A stretch of 64,000 nt of DNA from CALOCN01 sp942491735 (GCA_942491735.1 CALOCN010000014.1:3100001-3164000); one strand, 5' to 3'. Numbered from the stretch's first letter, positions 1 through 8,832 are shown. Program-made: numbers and translations. The notes: generated from the sequence alone by a model not told the origin.

Positions 1-24
1 GCACCTGGGTGTGCGGGGAGGAAC

Positions 25-438
25 TCAGCTCGTTCGCGGCAGGAAGACGGAGAGTGTTCGTTGACTGAGAACCTCGCGAACCGCTGTCGCAATCTCTCGG
101 CTGGTCTCAGCTAAACCCTCCTGCACCATGGGCATAGAGGACGATCCGGGCGCTGGATTCGGAACGGGATGGCCGGTGACGCTCCCATGGACGGCCTCGA
201 AGATATCGAGGAATGTCACGGAGTCGGGAGATTGAGCCATTCGAAACCCGCCCGCCGGACCCGAGATGCTGGTCAGAATCCCGGCGCGGACCAATGCTTG
301 AAGGACCTTCAGGAGAGTATCCCCGGAAACATTCAATACCGCGGCCAATTCCCGTCTGCGTACCGGTCTCTCGCTGGTGTGCGCGGCCAAGTAGGTTGCA
401 GCAGCTATGCCCAGCGTCGCCGCCCGAGTCATTCTCAT
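25..438 (-). CDS. Rrf2-family transcriptional regulator
   Basis: A 137-residue winged-helix regulator of the Rrf2 family (the family of IscR, NsrR and CymR). The start MRMTRAATLGIAAATYLA and the helix-turn-helix around RRELAAVLNVSGDTLLKVLQ, followed by the wing GPAGGF, are typical. I chose the ATG at 438 because Rrf2 proteins begin just before this helix and because a predicted promoter (547-552/524-529) starts transcription below the longer in-frame start at 552. The C-terminal half contains no cysteine, so the Fe-S ligands of IscR/NsrR are absent and it probably senses something else or is constitutive. It is divergent from comM. Its target is unknown. Confidence 0.85.
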   Translation of the reverse strand: MRMTRAATLGIAAATYLAAHTSERPVRRRELAAVLNVSGDTLLKVLQALVRAGILTSISGPAGGFRMAQSPDSVTFLDIFEAVHGSVTGHPVPNPAPGSSSMPMVQEGLAETSREIATAVREVLSQRTLSVFLPRTS

Positions 439-523
439 GGATGTTGTTCTCGTTGTGTGATCGACTGGATGGTGAGTCGGAAATGTTTGATCCACTTGCC
501 ACCAAGAGGGAGTGATCATAACG

Positions 524-552
524 CTTCTACGCAAATCGAAGGCAAGTGTCAA
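524..552 (-). promoter_or_regulatory. predicted sigma70-type promoter of the Rrf2 gene
   Basis: On the minus strand TTGACA (552-547) is followed after 17 nt by TAGAAG (529-524). Transcription would begin near 517, giving a leader of about 80 nt before the ATG at 438. This supports the shorter protein start. Confidence 0.5.
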
Positions 553-725
553 GGGCCGAGAGGGTTTTCGATAGATCCTTTCACTCTCTTTTCTTCGCTA
601 TTGTCGCAGGACCAATCCTGCTACACACCTGAGAGTGTAAGCACACCTACAGACTGCGGTTTGCCACTCCGGGCCTTCTCACATTGCCTGTCCTCGCCAT
701 CGGGACGCTCTCAAGCTGAGGTCGC

Positions 726-754
726 TTGACGGAATCTTCCTTCCGGCGCACACT
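726..754 (+). promoter_or_regulatory. weak candidate promoter of comM
   Basis: TTGACG (726-731), a 17-nt spacer and CACACT (749-754) lie upstream of comM, which then has its own Shine-Dalgarno (CAGGAG) before the ATG at 806. The -10 is poor. The rest of the 439-805 intergenic stretch shows only a short imperfect inverted repeat (TACAC...GTGTA, 622-639) and no gene. Confidence 0.3.
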
Positions 755-805
755 CACCCTCCCCGTTCGCTCATCTCCCGCGCGCCCCCGCCAGGAGCGA
801 ACCGC

Positions 806-2320
806 ATGCTGGCCCGAGTCCGTACCATTGCCCTGTGGGGTCTCGACGTCGTCCCGGTCACGGTCGAGGTGGACGTGGGAGACGGCCTTCCCAAGACCCA
901 TCTGGTGGGTCTCCCCGACAGCACCGTCCGCGAAAGCGAAGACCGTCTCATCGCCGCGTTCAAGCACTCCGGGATCGACCTGCCGGCCGGGCGGGTGACC
1001 ATCAATCTCTCCCCCACCGATCTGCGCAAGACCGGCTCGCACTACGATCTGCCGATCGCGGCCGCGCTCGGGTTGGCTTCCGGACGAGACCCCGCGGTCC
1101 CGGTGGAGGACCTTGTCTTTCTCGGGGAACTTGCCTTGGACGGCGCGGTACGTCCGGTGACCGGGGTGTTGCCCGCCGCGCGTTGGGCCCGCGAGCACGG
1201 CGCACGCGCCATCGTGGTGGCGGTGGGGAACGCGCCCGAGGCCGCCGCGGCCGGAGTTCCGGTGTGGCCGGTGCGGGACCTGAACGCTCTGTTCCGCGTG
1301 CTGTGGGAGGGCGAGACGCCACCCCGCGTCCCACCCATCGCCGTGGTGCCCCCGGCCCAGGGCGGGCAGGACCTTGCCGACGTGCGAGGCCAAGCCCCAG
1401 CCAAACGCGCCCTGGAAGTGGCGGCGGCGGGCGGGCACAACCTGCTCTTCATTGGCCCTCCCGGCTCGGGCAAGACGGTGCTGGCCCGCTGCGTGCCGGC
1501 GATCCACCCGGCGCTCGGCGATGCGGAGGCCCTGGAAGCGACCTGTATCTACTCCTGCGCGGGACTGCTGCGACCGGGCGACGGGTTGCTGCGTCGGCCC
1601 CCCTTCCGCGCCCCGCATCATCATGTGTCCGCGCCGGCCCTGGTGGGGGGAGGCACGACCCCACGCCCCGGCGAGGTGAGCCTGGCCCATCACGGCATGT
1701 TGTTCCTGGATGAGTTCGCGGAGTTCCGGCGGGACGCGCTCGAGGCCCTGCGCCAACCCCTTGAGGAAGGGCGCGCGGTGATCACCCGGGCCCGCTACAC
1801 CATGACTTTCCCCGCCCGTTTCACCCTGATCGCGGCCATGAACCCGTGCCCCTGCGGTTACGCCGGAGACTCGGTGCGTGCCTGCACCTGCAGCCCGTAC
1901 CAGGTGGAGCAGTACCGGCGGAAGATCTCGGGACCGCTCATGGATCGGATCGATCTGCAGATCGAGGTACCCCGGGTCGCGCCGGGTGATCTCTCCAGGT
2001 CGCCACGGGGGGACACCTCGGAAATCGTGGCGGCCCGGGTGGCCCAGGCGCGGGCGCGACAGCGCACCCGCCAGGGGCGACTCAACGGGCACCTGGACCT
2101 GCGCGGGACGGATCGCTGGTGCACGGCGGAGCCGCGGGCCCGTCGCATGCTGGAGCAGGCCATGGACCGGTTCGGGCTCTCGGCCCGCGCCTATCACCGG
2201 GTGTTGCGGGTGGGACGGACCCTGGCGGACCTCGATGGGTCGGGGAAGATCAACGCGTCGCACATCGCCGAGGGGATCCAGTACCGGGCGTTCGATCGCA
2301 GCCTGGTGCCGGTGGATTGA
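806..2320 (+). CDS. comM: YifB/ComM-family Mg-chelatase-like AAA+ ATPase
   Basis: A 504-residue protein of the ComM/YifB family, the AAA+ helicase that promotes branch migration during natural transformation in proteobacteria. The N-terminal subunit-ChlI-like domain (LVGLPDSTVRESEDR, INLSPTDLRK) is followed by the ATPase with Walker A GPPGSGKT at about residue 215, Walker B LFLDEFAE and the cysteine-containing segment MNPCPCGY, then the C-terminal helical domain. Length matches the family (about 500 aa). CAGGAG lies 7 nt before the ATG. It appears to be a single-gene unit, followed by a hairpin at 2334-2351. Function outside proteobacteria is inferred from homology. Confidence 0.92.
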   Translation: MLARVRTIALWGLDVVPVTVEVDVGDGLPKTHLVGLPDSTVRESEDRLIAAFKHSGIDLPAGRVTINLSPTDLRKTGSHYDLPIAAALGLASGRDPAVPVEDLVFLGELALDGAVRPVTGVLPAARWAREHGARAIVVAVGNAPEAAAAGVPVWPVRDLNALFRVLWEGETPPRVPPIAVVPPAQGGQDLADVRGQAPAKRALEVAAAGGHNLLFIGPPGSGKTVLARCVPAIHPALGDAEALEATCIYSCAGLLRPGDGLLRRPPFRAPHHHVSAPALVGGGTTPRPGEVSLAHHGMLFLDEFAEFRRDALEALRQPLEEGRAVITRARYTMTFPARFTLIAAMNPCPCGYAGDSVRACTCSPYQVEQYRRKISGPLMDRIDLQIEVPRVAPGDLSRSPRGDTSEIVAARVAQARARQRTRQGRLNGHLDLRGTDRWCTAEPRARRMLEQAMDRFGLSARAYHRVLRVGRTLADLDGSGKINASHIAEGIQYRAFDRSLVPVD

Positions 2321-2333
2321 TGACCCCGCCGAT

Positions 2334-2351
2334 ACAACCGTTTTCGGTTGT
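2334..2351 (+). terminator. hairpin after comM
   Basis: A perfect 7-bp stem ACAACCG/CGGTTGT with a TTTT loop lies 14 nt after the comM stop codon. No clear U-tract follows, so it may terminate weakly or only protect the 3' end. Confidence 0.45.
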
Positions 2352-2467
2352 CCGTCCACCCGGGTAGACAATCCAGCAACTCACGGAATAAGTACACCCG
2401 CCCATCGTGTGGAAGCCAAACTCATGAACGACAAGGAGTTGTACGACGAATTGGTTGCCTTCTTATT

Positions 2468-2477
2468 GACTATAGTC
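2468..2477. promoter_or_regulatory. palindromic operator candidate of the toxin-antitoxin pair
   Basis: GACTATAGTC is a perfect 10-bp palindrome 16 nt before the antitoxin ATG. It contains TATAGT, a good -10-like hexamer. A palindrome over the promoter is the usual site for autoregulation by Phd/VapB antitoxins. The surrounding 2400-2490 stretch is AT-rich compared with the rest of the window. Confidence 0.45.
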
Positions 2478-2492
2478 TATGACCATGATCAA

Positions 2493-2744
2493 ATGAATCC
2501 CATGAACGAAGTCGCCATTTCCGAGTTCAAAGCCAAGTGCCTCGCCCTTCTGGAGGGCGTCCGCAAGACACACAAACCGATTCGCGTGACCCGGTTCGGA
2601 AAACCGGTGGCCGAGATCCATCCCCCCGCGCCCGCGGCCCGGGAAGCGGGCTGGATGGGCTGCCTGCGTGAATCCGGCCGGATCGAGGGCGATCTCATCG
2701 CTCCGGCGGGGGCATCGTCCGATTGGGATGCAGTCCCGGAGTGA
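2493..2744 (+). CDS. Phd/YefM-type antitoxin
   Basis: An 83-residue protein. The N-terminal part (NEVAISEFKAKCLALLEGVRKTHKPIRVTRFGKPVAEIHP) is the type II antitoxin Phd/YefM fold, which binds DNA and neutralises the partner toxin with its C-terminal tail. The start at 2493 gives the typical length; a second Met lies at residue 4. Its stop overlaps the probable GTG start of the PIN-domain gene (GTGA, 2741-2744), so the two are translationally coupled. It probably represses its own promoter through the palindrome just upstream. Confidence 0.85.
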   Translation: MNPMNEVAISEFKAKCLALLEGVRKTHKPIRVTRFGKPVAEIHPPAPAAREAGWMGCLRESGRIEGDLIAPAGASSDWDAVPE

Positions 2745-3136
2745 AGGTGCTCCTGGACACCCATATCTGGATCTGGAGCCTAATGGATCCCCTTCGCTTG
2801 GGATCCCGTCTGCGCAGGACGCTCACCGCGGCCGACACCCAGCTGTGGCTCTCCCCCATCAGCGCCTGGGAAGCTGGCCTGCTCATCGGCAAGGCTCGGC
2901 TGCGGGTGCAGGGCAGCGCCGAGGATTGGGTAGCGACGGCCCTCGAGAGAGTCCCCATGCAGGAGGCTCCGCTGACCCACGAGATCGCGTTGGCCAGCCT
3001 GAGCCTCACCTTGCCGCATCCCGATCCGGCGGATCGCTTTCTCGTCGCGACGGCGCTCCATCTGGAACTTCACCTCGCCACCGCGGATCAACGATTGTTG
3101 GACGCCGCACCCTGCCCCCTCATCGCCAACACGTAG
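2741..3136 (+). CDS. PIN-domain ribonuclease toxin (VapC-like)
   Basis: A 131-residue PIN-domain protein, the Mg-dependent RNase toxin of a VapBC-type module. Visible acidic and diagnostic residues are LLDTHIWIW at the N-terminus, SAWE, the central HPDPADRF and the C-terminal ATADQRLL. These supply the conserved Asp/Glu set. The GTG at 2741 overlaps the antitoxin stop; an alternative ATG at 2723 would add six residues. The pairing of a Phd-type antitoxin with a PIN toxin is common. The RNA target cannot be inferred. Confidence 0.85.
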   Translation: MKVLLDTHIWIWSLMDPLRLGSRLRRTLTAADTQLWLSPISAWEAGLLIGKARLRVQGSAEDWVATALERVPMQEAPLTHEIALASLSLTLPHPDPADRFLVATALHLELHLATADQRLLDAAPCPLIANT

Positions 3137-3143
3137 GCCGAGC

Positions 3144-3180
3144 GGTTCTCCCCGGGGGGACATCCGCGTCGCGGGGAACC
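3144..3180. terminator. possible bidirectional terminator between convergent genes
   Basis: GGTT..CCCC (3144-3153) pairs with GGGGAACC (3173-3180), with a two-base bulge. It sits in the 53-bp gap between the PIN toxin and the convergent secreted-protein gene. No U-tract is visible. Confidence 0.3.
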
Positions 3181-3189
3181 TCCTTCCCC

Positions 3190-6100
3190 TCACCGCATGA
3201 CAATGAGCTTGCGGGAGAAGGTCCCGGTCCCGGTCTCAATCCGATAGAAATAGATCCCCGGAACAACCCTTTCACCCCGCTCATTGAACCCGTCCCACGG
3301 GATGTGGAATTCCCCTGCGGGAAGGACCTCATCCACCAGGGTGCGTATCCGCCGCCCGGCCACATCGAAAATCGCCAGCCTAACCGCGTCTTCCTGGGCC
3401 AACGAGAATCCGATCCGGGTCCCCGCTCTCATCGGGTTCGGAGTGTTTTGCAGGAGCCGGGTCCTGAGATCCCTTGTCGAAGGTTCGGTGATGAACTCTC
3501 CAACGGGTCGCAGTGCCCCGCGATCCAGAACATGCCCCTGGACCACGTCCAGGGACGCCATCCCGGATCCGGTGAGGGAGCCCAAGGCAACGTCCCGAGT
3601 GCCCGAGGGCCATCCCCAAGCCCCCAGCAACGCCGTGCCGTCCCCCCGCGGCACGAAGAGCGACGTGGCGCCATCGACTCCCGCGCGCTCCCACACCGGA
3701 GGTTCTGCGCCACCCAGGTCGAAGAGGACAATCACCGCCCTCGGGTCACCTGATCCGGAAAGGACCAACTCCCGGCGCTCCTGCGCCCGCGGGTCCGCGC
3801 TCGCCTCGGTGGTCAGAGCGATCAGGCTTGCTTCTCCCTGCGTATGGCCTGGCGACTCGGAGATTCCAGGTGCGTGATCCCCGACATGGAGCGCGAAGGT
3901 GGAAAAGTCCGAGAGGTTGACACAACCGTCCCCATTCACGTCGTAGCAGACGTCGTACGCTCCGCCGGGGCTACAGACCCCGTAGGCCGCAGTAAGTGCC
4001 GCGACATCATTGGCGTCCACCACGCCTACCGGTTCCACCGAATCCGGGCTACGCACGACGACCCTGGCTGTCCCTACCGGGAGCATCCCGTCGAGAACAA
4101 CGACAAAGCTCGTGCTATCGGGAGCGCTACACCCTCCAATGGTTCTCAGGCTAATCGTGGTCTGGAAGGCGGGAGGCGCGGCGGGACCATCCGCCTGAAC
4201 GTCCCCGAAGACCACGACCTCTCCCCCGTCGACGACGCATAGCCCAAGACGATCCGCGGAGACCGTGTCCGCAACGGCCGTGCTGTCCAGGGTGACGCTG
4301 ATGACCAGGGTATCCGCGTCCCCCTCCGGGCAGAGATATACCGCACCGGGAGCACTCACCGTGCCGATCGACGAGCCGGCGATCCAGGAGTGTTCCGCAG
4401 TGAGCGCTTCGCCGCATACGGTGCGAAGCCGCGCGGTTATCGATGCCCGGTAGATCCCGGTGCTCGTTGCGAGGTTCACCTCGTGCTCCGTCCCCCATGC
4501 GGTGGCCGTTGTACTGTCACTGCCACACTCGGGCCCCCACACCACGTCGCACGCCACCGGGACGGTGGTCGTCCATTGGAGCCGGGTCGTGTTCGGGGCG
4601 ACTTCGGTCGCGGTGATCCCGGCGAAGAGCGCGGTCGCATCCGCCCCCGGCCCACAGGGGTCGGTTTGGCTGCTCACCGCACTGAGAAAGGCCAGGAGAT
4701 CCTCCTCCGGATCACCGTCGGGGTATGCGTCCCATGTCCCCAGGGAATCGAGGAATGCGGTGACGCTGATCCGGGGGCCGGGAACGGTACCGGTCCCCCG
4801 ATGCACCTGGAACGGGTGGGAGGAGGTCGGCGGGTTGAAGTCGCCAACCCCCTGGGGAAGCCCGTCCGGATCATCGAACGCATTGTCGGGGATCGTGGTG
4901 TTCGGGACGTAGGAAGCGGCCCGGTAGTCATCGGTCTCGACAAGCCAGGTGTGATCCAGAACCGCGGTCAAGGTCCGATACCGACCGTCGTGCATATAGG
5001 GTCGGTTGTCCCACAGGTTGGACAGAGCCGGCGTATTGATTCCGTTGCGTCTTCCCTCAATGCCACCTTCGTTTGCCATGCGCGTTCCCACGTCCGTGAC
5101 ATTCCGGCTATCGGCGATGTCCCCCCCGGGAGCGAAGGCGAGGAATGACTGACCGGGGTCGTGAAGGAAGGGATTCGAGGTCCGCAGGGACAGAGGCAAG
5201 GGACCCGCATCGTTGTTCCCGGGCGGATCGGCGTCCGTAGCGTCCGTCCTGAAGAACGTTCCAACCGTGGACCCACCGTGACAGCGGCTGCAGTTCATCG
5301 ACTCGAACAGGATCCGGCCGCGTGTCTGCGAGGGGGTAAGAAAGCCCTGGAGCGCGTGCGGCGAAGGGGGCGACAGAACCGCGTCGGTGAAGTCCTTGGT
5401 ATCGGGAAAGAACCCGGTGAGGCTGCAGTAGTCACAATCGTCGTTGAACCCATCACTTTCGGTGGGTCGGCGGTCCCGTATGGTTCGCCGCCCCTCCGAA
5501 AAGATCCACTCGGTGAATCCCACGTCGAACACGGTGGGAACCTGAACCGGCTTGCCACTCTTGACCCGCCCTCCCGGAATATCCCCACCGGGCCCCGCGC
5601 TCAGGGTGCCGGCCTTGTTTGGCCCCACGATGTTCGGAACATTGGCCTCGCGCACGATGAACCGCACCTTGCCATCCAGATGCCCTTCCACATGGCAGGT
5701 TCCACAGGAAATGTTGTTGGTGAGTACATCCGGCGCGAACAGCCTCGGTTGAAAACCACTCTCACGAAAATCGAACCCGCGCCCGGAGGTGAAGAAGTTC
5801 TTCTCGTGCGTTCCAACCGGGGTTGCCGTCGGACCCGCGACGAGGACCGTGTCAACCTCGACCGAGTCCGCATCAATCACGTACACCGAGTGACTGAACT
5901 GACCGGCCACGAGCACATCGTCTCCTGCCAGGGCCAGTCCGCGCGGGTTGCTGCTGAAAGTTCCCGTTTCCACCAGATCGGCCCCAGTCAGGCGTGTATG
6001 GGCGAACGTGCGATTGGACCCGAAGATCATATGCGAGGCCTTCAGGATGAAAACGTCGGTTGAGCGGTCCAGGTCAGGATCAAGGCCCAGAAACGGAAGG

Positions 6101-7254
6101 CTCAAACTGTCCGCGTCATCTCCCTCCAGGGTGCCGTCGGTCGAATCGATGTCCGCCCGCAGCAGGCTTCCCGAGGCAGAGTTGGTTATCCAGAGTTCCG
6201 GAGGGGTACCCGGCCGGATGAGCAGGTCCTCGTGCAGCACGGCGGTGTCGGTGCCCTCATCCGTCGGAGCGTGGTCATACCAGGCGTCCTGGCGTTCCGT
6301 GGCCACATGGGCGGAGCCCGAGACTTCGATGAGCAGGCTCCCAATCAGGTTCGGGATGTCATCCCCGCCGAAATCCGGATCCTCGGCCTGACAACCGTGC
6401 CCCACATGGGTGAAATAGAGCCGATAGTCGTCGCTTCCGGGAATGTCGTAGATGGCCAGGCCCCGTACCGGACTTCCCACCAGGACCTGGAACTCGGCCC
6501 CTCCATCGGCCTCATCGAGGTCGTAGGCCAGGATCGTTCCGCCGTCGTAGTCCTCGACCGATACGGCGGACACCGGGGTCATGTCGCTCCCGGTTACCGG
6601 ATCAACCGAGGCTCCACCCAACGCACCCTGGGCATGTCCCACATAGAGCCAGTCCTGCCCCGGGGACAAGGCAAGAACACGCGGCTCCCGATCACAGACC
6701 AAGACACGATCCAGTGACCAACCCGGATACGTGAACTCGTACACGGCCTGTTGCCACTCCTCGACCGTTTCCCCCGCGCCGAGATCCGCCGGTTCCGGCG
6801 CAGCACCCCGATTGGCGAGGAAGATCCTGTCCGTCCCCGTACCGGCGGCGTCCCTGATCGCGATGGCCGTACACAGCGCGGGCACCGGCTGGGTGGCCAG
6901 GGGGATGAAGTCGCTACCGGCATTGAGCCGGTAGAGGAGTTGGACGTGTTCCTCGTGGGGAAGCGTTACGATGGCAAACTCCAGGCCATTGTAGTCGAAG
7001 ATTGCCACATCCCAGGATCGCCCACCGATGTCGATCGCGGTTCTGCTCCACACTCCGTCGATGCGGCGAAACTGGATCAACGCGTTGGATCCCCAACTCG
7101 TCACGAGCGCCGTGTTGCCATCGGCACTGACGGCAACCTGCCGGGGACGAGCCCCGTCTTCCCCGGAGGCCGGGGCGGAAGAGTCGGACACCCATGGGAG
7201 CAGGAGGGACAGAAGGAGAACCAGGATGGGAGCAAGGAACAGTACCGGCCGCAT
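3190..7254 (-). CDS. giant secreted propeller / dihaem-peroxidase-like / dockerin protein with C-terminal sorting domain
   Basis: A 1354-residue exported protein. It starts with a signal peptide (MRPVLFLAPILVLLLSLLLPWVS). A YVTN-like beta-propeller of about 450 residues follows. Next is a cytochrome-c-peroxidase/MauG-like region with haem motifs CGTCH (517-521) and CSRCH (655-659) and the MauG-like signature PYMHDGRYRTLTAVLDH. A third similar site, CDYCS (607-611), lacks the His. After that comes an Ig/FnIII-like part, then a dockerin-like EF-hand pair (about 1080-1128, VDANDVAALTAAYG and YDVNGDGCVNLSDF). It ends in a FlgD-like/Por-type sorting domain (QNTPNPMRAGTRIGF ... PGIYFYRIETG ... KLIVMR). 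The ATG at 7254 was chosen for the signal peptide. Probable role: cell-surface redox or peroxidase protein exported by a T9SS-like route; this is inference. Confidence 0.85.
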   Translation of the reverse strand: MRPVLFLAPILVLLLSLLLPWVSDSSAPASGEDGARPRQVAVSADGNTALVTSWGSNALIQFRRIDGVWSRTAIDIGGRSWDVAIFDYNGLEFAIVTLPHEEHVQLLYRLNAGSDFIPLATQPVPALCTAIAIRDAAGTGTDRIFLANRGAAPEPADLGAGETVEEWQQAVYEFTYPGWSLDRVLVCDREPRVLALSPGQDWLYVGHAQGALGGASVDPVTGSDMTPVSAVSVEDYDGGTILAYDLDEADGGAEFQVLVGSPVRGLAIYDIPGSDDYRLYFTHVGHGCQAEDPDFGGDDIPNLIGSLLIEVSGSAHVATERQDAWYDHAPTDEGTDTAVLHEDLLIRPGTPPELWITNSASGSLLRADIDSTDGTLEGDDADSLSLPFLGLDPDLDRSTDVFILKASHMIFGSNRTFAHTRLTGADLVETGTFSSNPRGLALAGDDVLVAGQFSHSVYVIDADSVEVDTVLVAGPTATPVGTHEKNFFTSGRGFDFRESGFQPRLFAPDVLTNNISCGTCHVEGHLDGKVRFIVREANVPNIVGPNKAGTLSAGPGGDIPGGRVKSGKPVQVPTVFDVGFTEWIFSEGRRTIRDRRPTESDGFNDDCDYCSLTGFFPDTKDFTDAVLSPPSPHALQGFLTPSQTRGRILFESMNCSRCHGGSTVGTFFRTDATDADPPGNNDAGPLPLSLRTSNPFLHDPGQSFLAFAPGGDIADSRNVTDVGTRMANEGGIEGRRNGINTPALSNLWDNRPYMHDGRYRTLTAVLDHTWLVETDDYRAASYVPNTTIPDNAFDDPDGLPQGVGDFNPPTSSHPFQVHRGTGTVPGPRISVTAFLDSLGTWDAYPDGDPEEDLLAFLSAVSSQTDPCGPGADATALFAGITATEVAPNTTRLQWTTTVPVACDVVWGPECGSDSTTATAWGTEHEVNLATSTGIYRASITARLRTVCGEALTAEHSWIAGSSIGTVSAPGAVYLCPEGDADTLVISVTLDSTAVADTVSADRLGLCVVDGGEVVVFGDVQADGPAAPPAFQTTISLRTIGGCSAPDSTSFVVVLDGMLPVGTARVVVRSPDSVEPVGVVDANDVAALTAAYGVCSPGGAYDVCYDVNGDGCVNLSDFSTFALHVGDHAPGISESPGHTQGEASLIALTTEASADPRAQERRELVLSGSGDPRAVIVLFDLGGAEPPVWERAGVDGATSLFVPRGDGTALLGAWGWPSGTRDVALGSLTGSGMASLDVVQGHVLDRGALRPVGEFITEPSTRDLRTRLLQNTPNPMRAGTRIGFSLAQEDAVRLAIFDVAGRRIRTLVDEVLPAGEFHIPWDGFNERGERVVPGIYFYRIETGTGTFSRKLIVMR

Positions 7255-7380
7255 GGGAACACCCCTGTGGAGGAAGGGCAATTGGGTGCGCGGATCCGGG
7301 GAATGCCTGCCGAGGGGTGTTTGTTCAGGCTGGTAGGTCAGAACGGCGGGCGCCCGGGGCGCCACGAGTCGTCTACGTTC

Positions 7381-7409
7381 TTCTTACCCCTCACACCCTG
7401 TCGCGTCAA
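7381..7409 (-). promoter_or_regulatory. predicted promoter of the giant secreted protein
   Basis: Minus strand TTGACG (7409-7404), 17-nt spacer, TAAGAA (7386-7381). Transcription would start about 120 nt before the ATG at 7254, which would separate this gene from the upstream operon ending at 7458. Confidence 0.5.
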
Positions 7410-7457
7410 GCGGAAAGCGGGCTCATGATCCGCCCGGTCACGCATCGCCCGCCCGGG

Positions 7458-7937
7458 CTACCGCCCCGTCGTCCCCACGTCGGATCCCTCGCGGATCATC
7501 GCCTCCAGGCGCTCCCGCTCCGGGTTCTCCGGATGCAACTCCAACGCCTTCTGGAAGTACGGCGCGGCCTCGGTGCGGTCACCCATGTAGTAGAGCGTAG
7601 CCCCCAGGTTGATGAGCGCGGGCCAGTAGGTGGAGTCCGCGGCCACCGCGGCGCGGAAGGTTTCGATCTCCTGATCCTTCCATGCGTCGTCCCGCAGTGC
7701 GTTGTACTTCATGCGGTAGGCCATCCCGAGCAGGTTCAAACCCACTGGCGAGGCCGGGGCCAGCTCCAGACCCGCCTCGTAGGCGGCGATGCCGGTATCC
7801 AGGTCCCCCTCGAGCACCGCTTCCGCTCCGGAGTCGAACGCGGCCTGGGCACGTTCGGCGGGTGAGCCGCACCCGGTCTGCACCAGGAGACATCCCCACA
7901 CCGCGGCGCCCCACACCGCTCGCTCAACGACGTTCAT
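7458..7937 (-). CDS. TPR-repeat lipoprotein
   Basis: A 159-residue protein with an export signal and lipobox-like LVQTGC (Cys23), followed by three to four tetratricopeptide-like helices (AFDSGAEAVLEGDLDTGIAAYEAGLELAP; DSTYWPALINLGATLYYMGDRTEAAPYFQKALELHPENPE). Probably a small periplasmic, membrane-anchored scaffold. Its start overlaps the end of the CPBP protease gene by 14 nt, so it is the last gene of the long minus-strand operon. No enzymatic motif is visible. Confidence 0.75.
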   Translation of the reverse strand: MNVVERAVWGAAVWGCLLVQTGCGSPAERAQAAFDSGAEAVLEGDLDTGIAAYEAGLELAPASPVGLNLLGMAYRMKYNALRDDAWKDQEIETFRAAVAADSTYWPALINLGATLYYMGDRTEAAPYFQKALELHPENPERERLEAMIREGSDVGTTGR

Positions 7938-8832
7938 GTTCTTCCGCTCGCGTCATGCGCAAGGCCAACCATACCGCCAGGCCTCCAAACAGAAGGGTCA
8001 CCACCGAGGAAGCCTCGGGACCGAACTCACCCCCACCCAGGGGCTCCGGCAGGTCCTGCAGCCGCACCCGGAACAACGAAGGGAGCGAGATGCCGCTCAC
8101 CTGGGCTCCAAACACCATTCCGAGGGTCAGGTTCCATCCCGCGTGCAGGCCGAAGGGAACCGAAATGCCCCCGGTGATCTCCCGCAACTGCCCCAACACG
8201 AGCCCGATCAGGAACACGTTGGTCCAGGCCACCAGCCCGCTTCCCGGGTTGGTGCGGTGCAGCGCGGCGAACACCAACGCCGTGATGAGAATCGTGCGCG
8301 CCGGCGTGAGTTGCTCCCGCAGGGACCGGTAGAGGTATCCCCGGGCCAGGACCTCTTCCATGTAGGCCGCACCGGCCAGGACCAGAACCAGGAACAACGC
8401 CCAACCGCCGCTGGAGTCGGCGAAGAGTTCGGGGCGAATGTGTCGTTTTCCGATCGCCGAGACGGACAACAACGTCACCGAGGAGAGCACGATCCCCAGC
8501 ATCAGCCCCCACAGGAACGTGCGTCCGGTAATGGCGTTGACCCCGCCCAACCCGCTCGTTCCCGGGGGCCGACGGTCGATCCACACCGTCATCCCGGCCA
8601 CGCAGGCGATTCCGATCAGGGCCTGGATCAACAGGAGTCCGCTCAGCACCTTGGGGTCCTCGAAGATCGAGTTCGCGTCCGCGGCCGGGTCGGCGGCGAT
8701 CTCGGCCAGGGTCTCGGTCAGCCCCATGGCGGAGAGAAAGACATAGGCAAAGAGAAACGTGAACACGCCGTACACCGCAACCAGGACCAAGAGACGGCCC
8801 CACGGGGACGGGATCCGGGGTTCCAGGCTCAC
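7924..8832 (-). CDS. CPBP-family intramembrane metalloprotease
   Basis: A 302-residue polytopic membrane protein of the CPBP (CaaX protease/bacteriocin-processing, Abi) family. The three family motifs are present: EEVLARGYLYRSL (EExxxR), FAALHRTN (FxxxH) and the final HAGWNLT (HxxxN). About eight hydrophobic segments surround them. The gene overlaps the M16 protease gene by 4 nt (8829-8832) and the TPR lipoprotein gene at its 3' end. Substrate unknown; pairing with a soluble M16 protease suggests envelope peptide or protein processing. Confidence 0.85.
   Translation of the reverse strand: MSLEPRIPSPWGRLLVLVAVYGVFTFLFAYVFLSAMGLTETLAEIAADPAADANSIFEDPKVLSGLLLIQALIGIACVAGMTVWIDRRPPGTSGLGGVNAITGRTFLWGLMLGIVLSSVTLLSVSAIGKRHIRPELFADSSGGWALFLVLVLAGAAYMEEVLARGYLYRSLREQLTPARTILITALVFAALHRTNPGSGLVAWTNVFLIGLVLGQLREITGGISVPFGLHAGWNLTLGMVFGAQVSGISLPSLFRVRLQDLPEPLGGGEFGPEASSVVTLLFGGLAVWLALRMTRAEEHERR

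Noticed and set aside
489..520. Inverted repeat TGATCACT / AGTGGATCA near the Rrf2 promoter
   Set aside because: One arm has an extra base and the spacing is long; it could be chance, so no operator was called.
5422..5436. Third haem site in the giant secreted protein
   Set aside because: The motif is CDYCS, not CXXCH; the axial His is missing, so it is not counted as a haem site.
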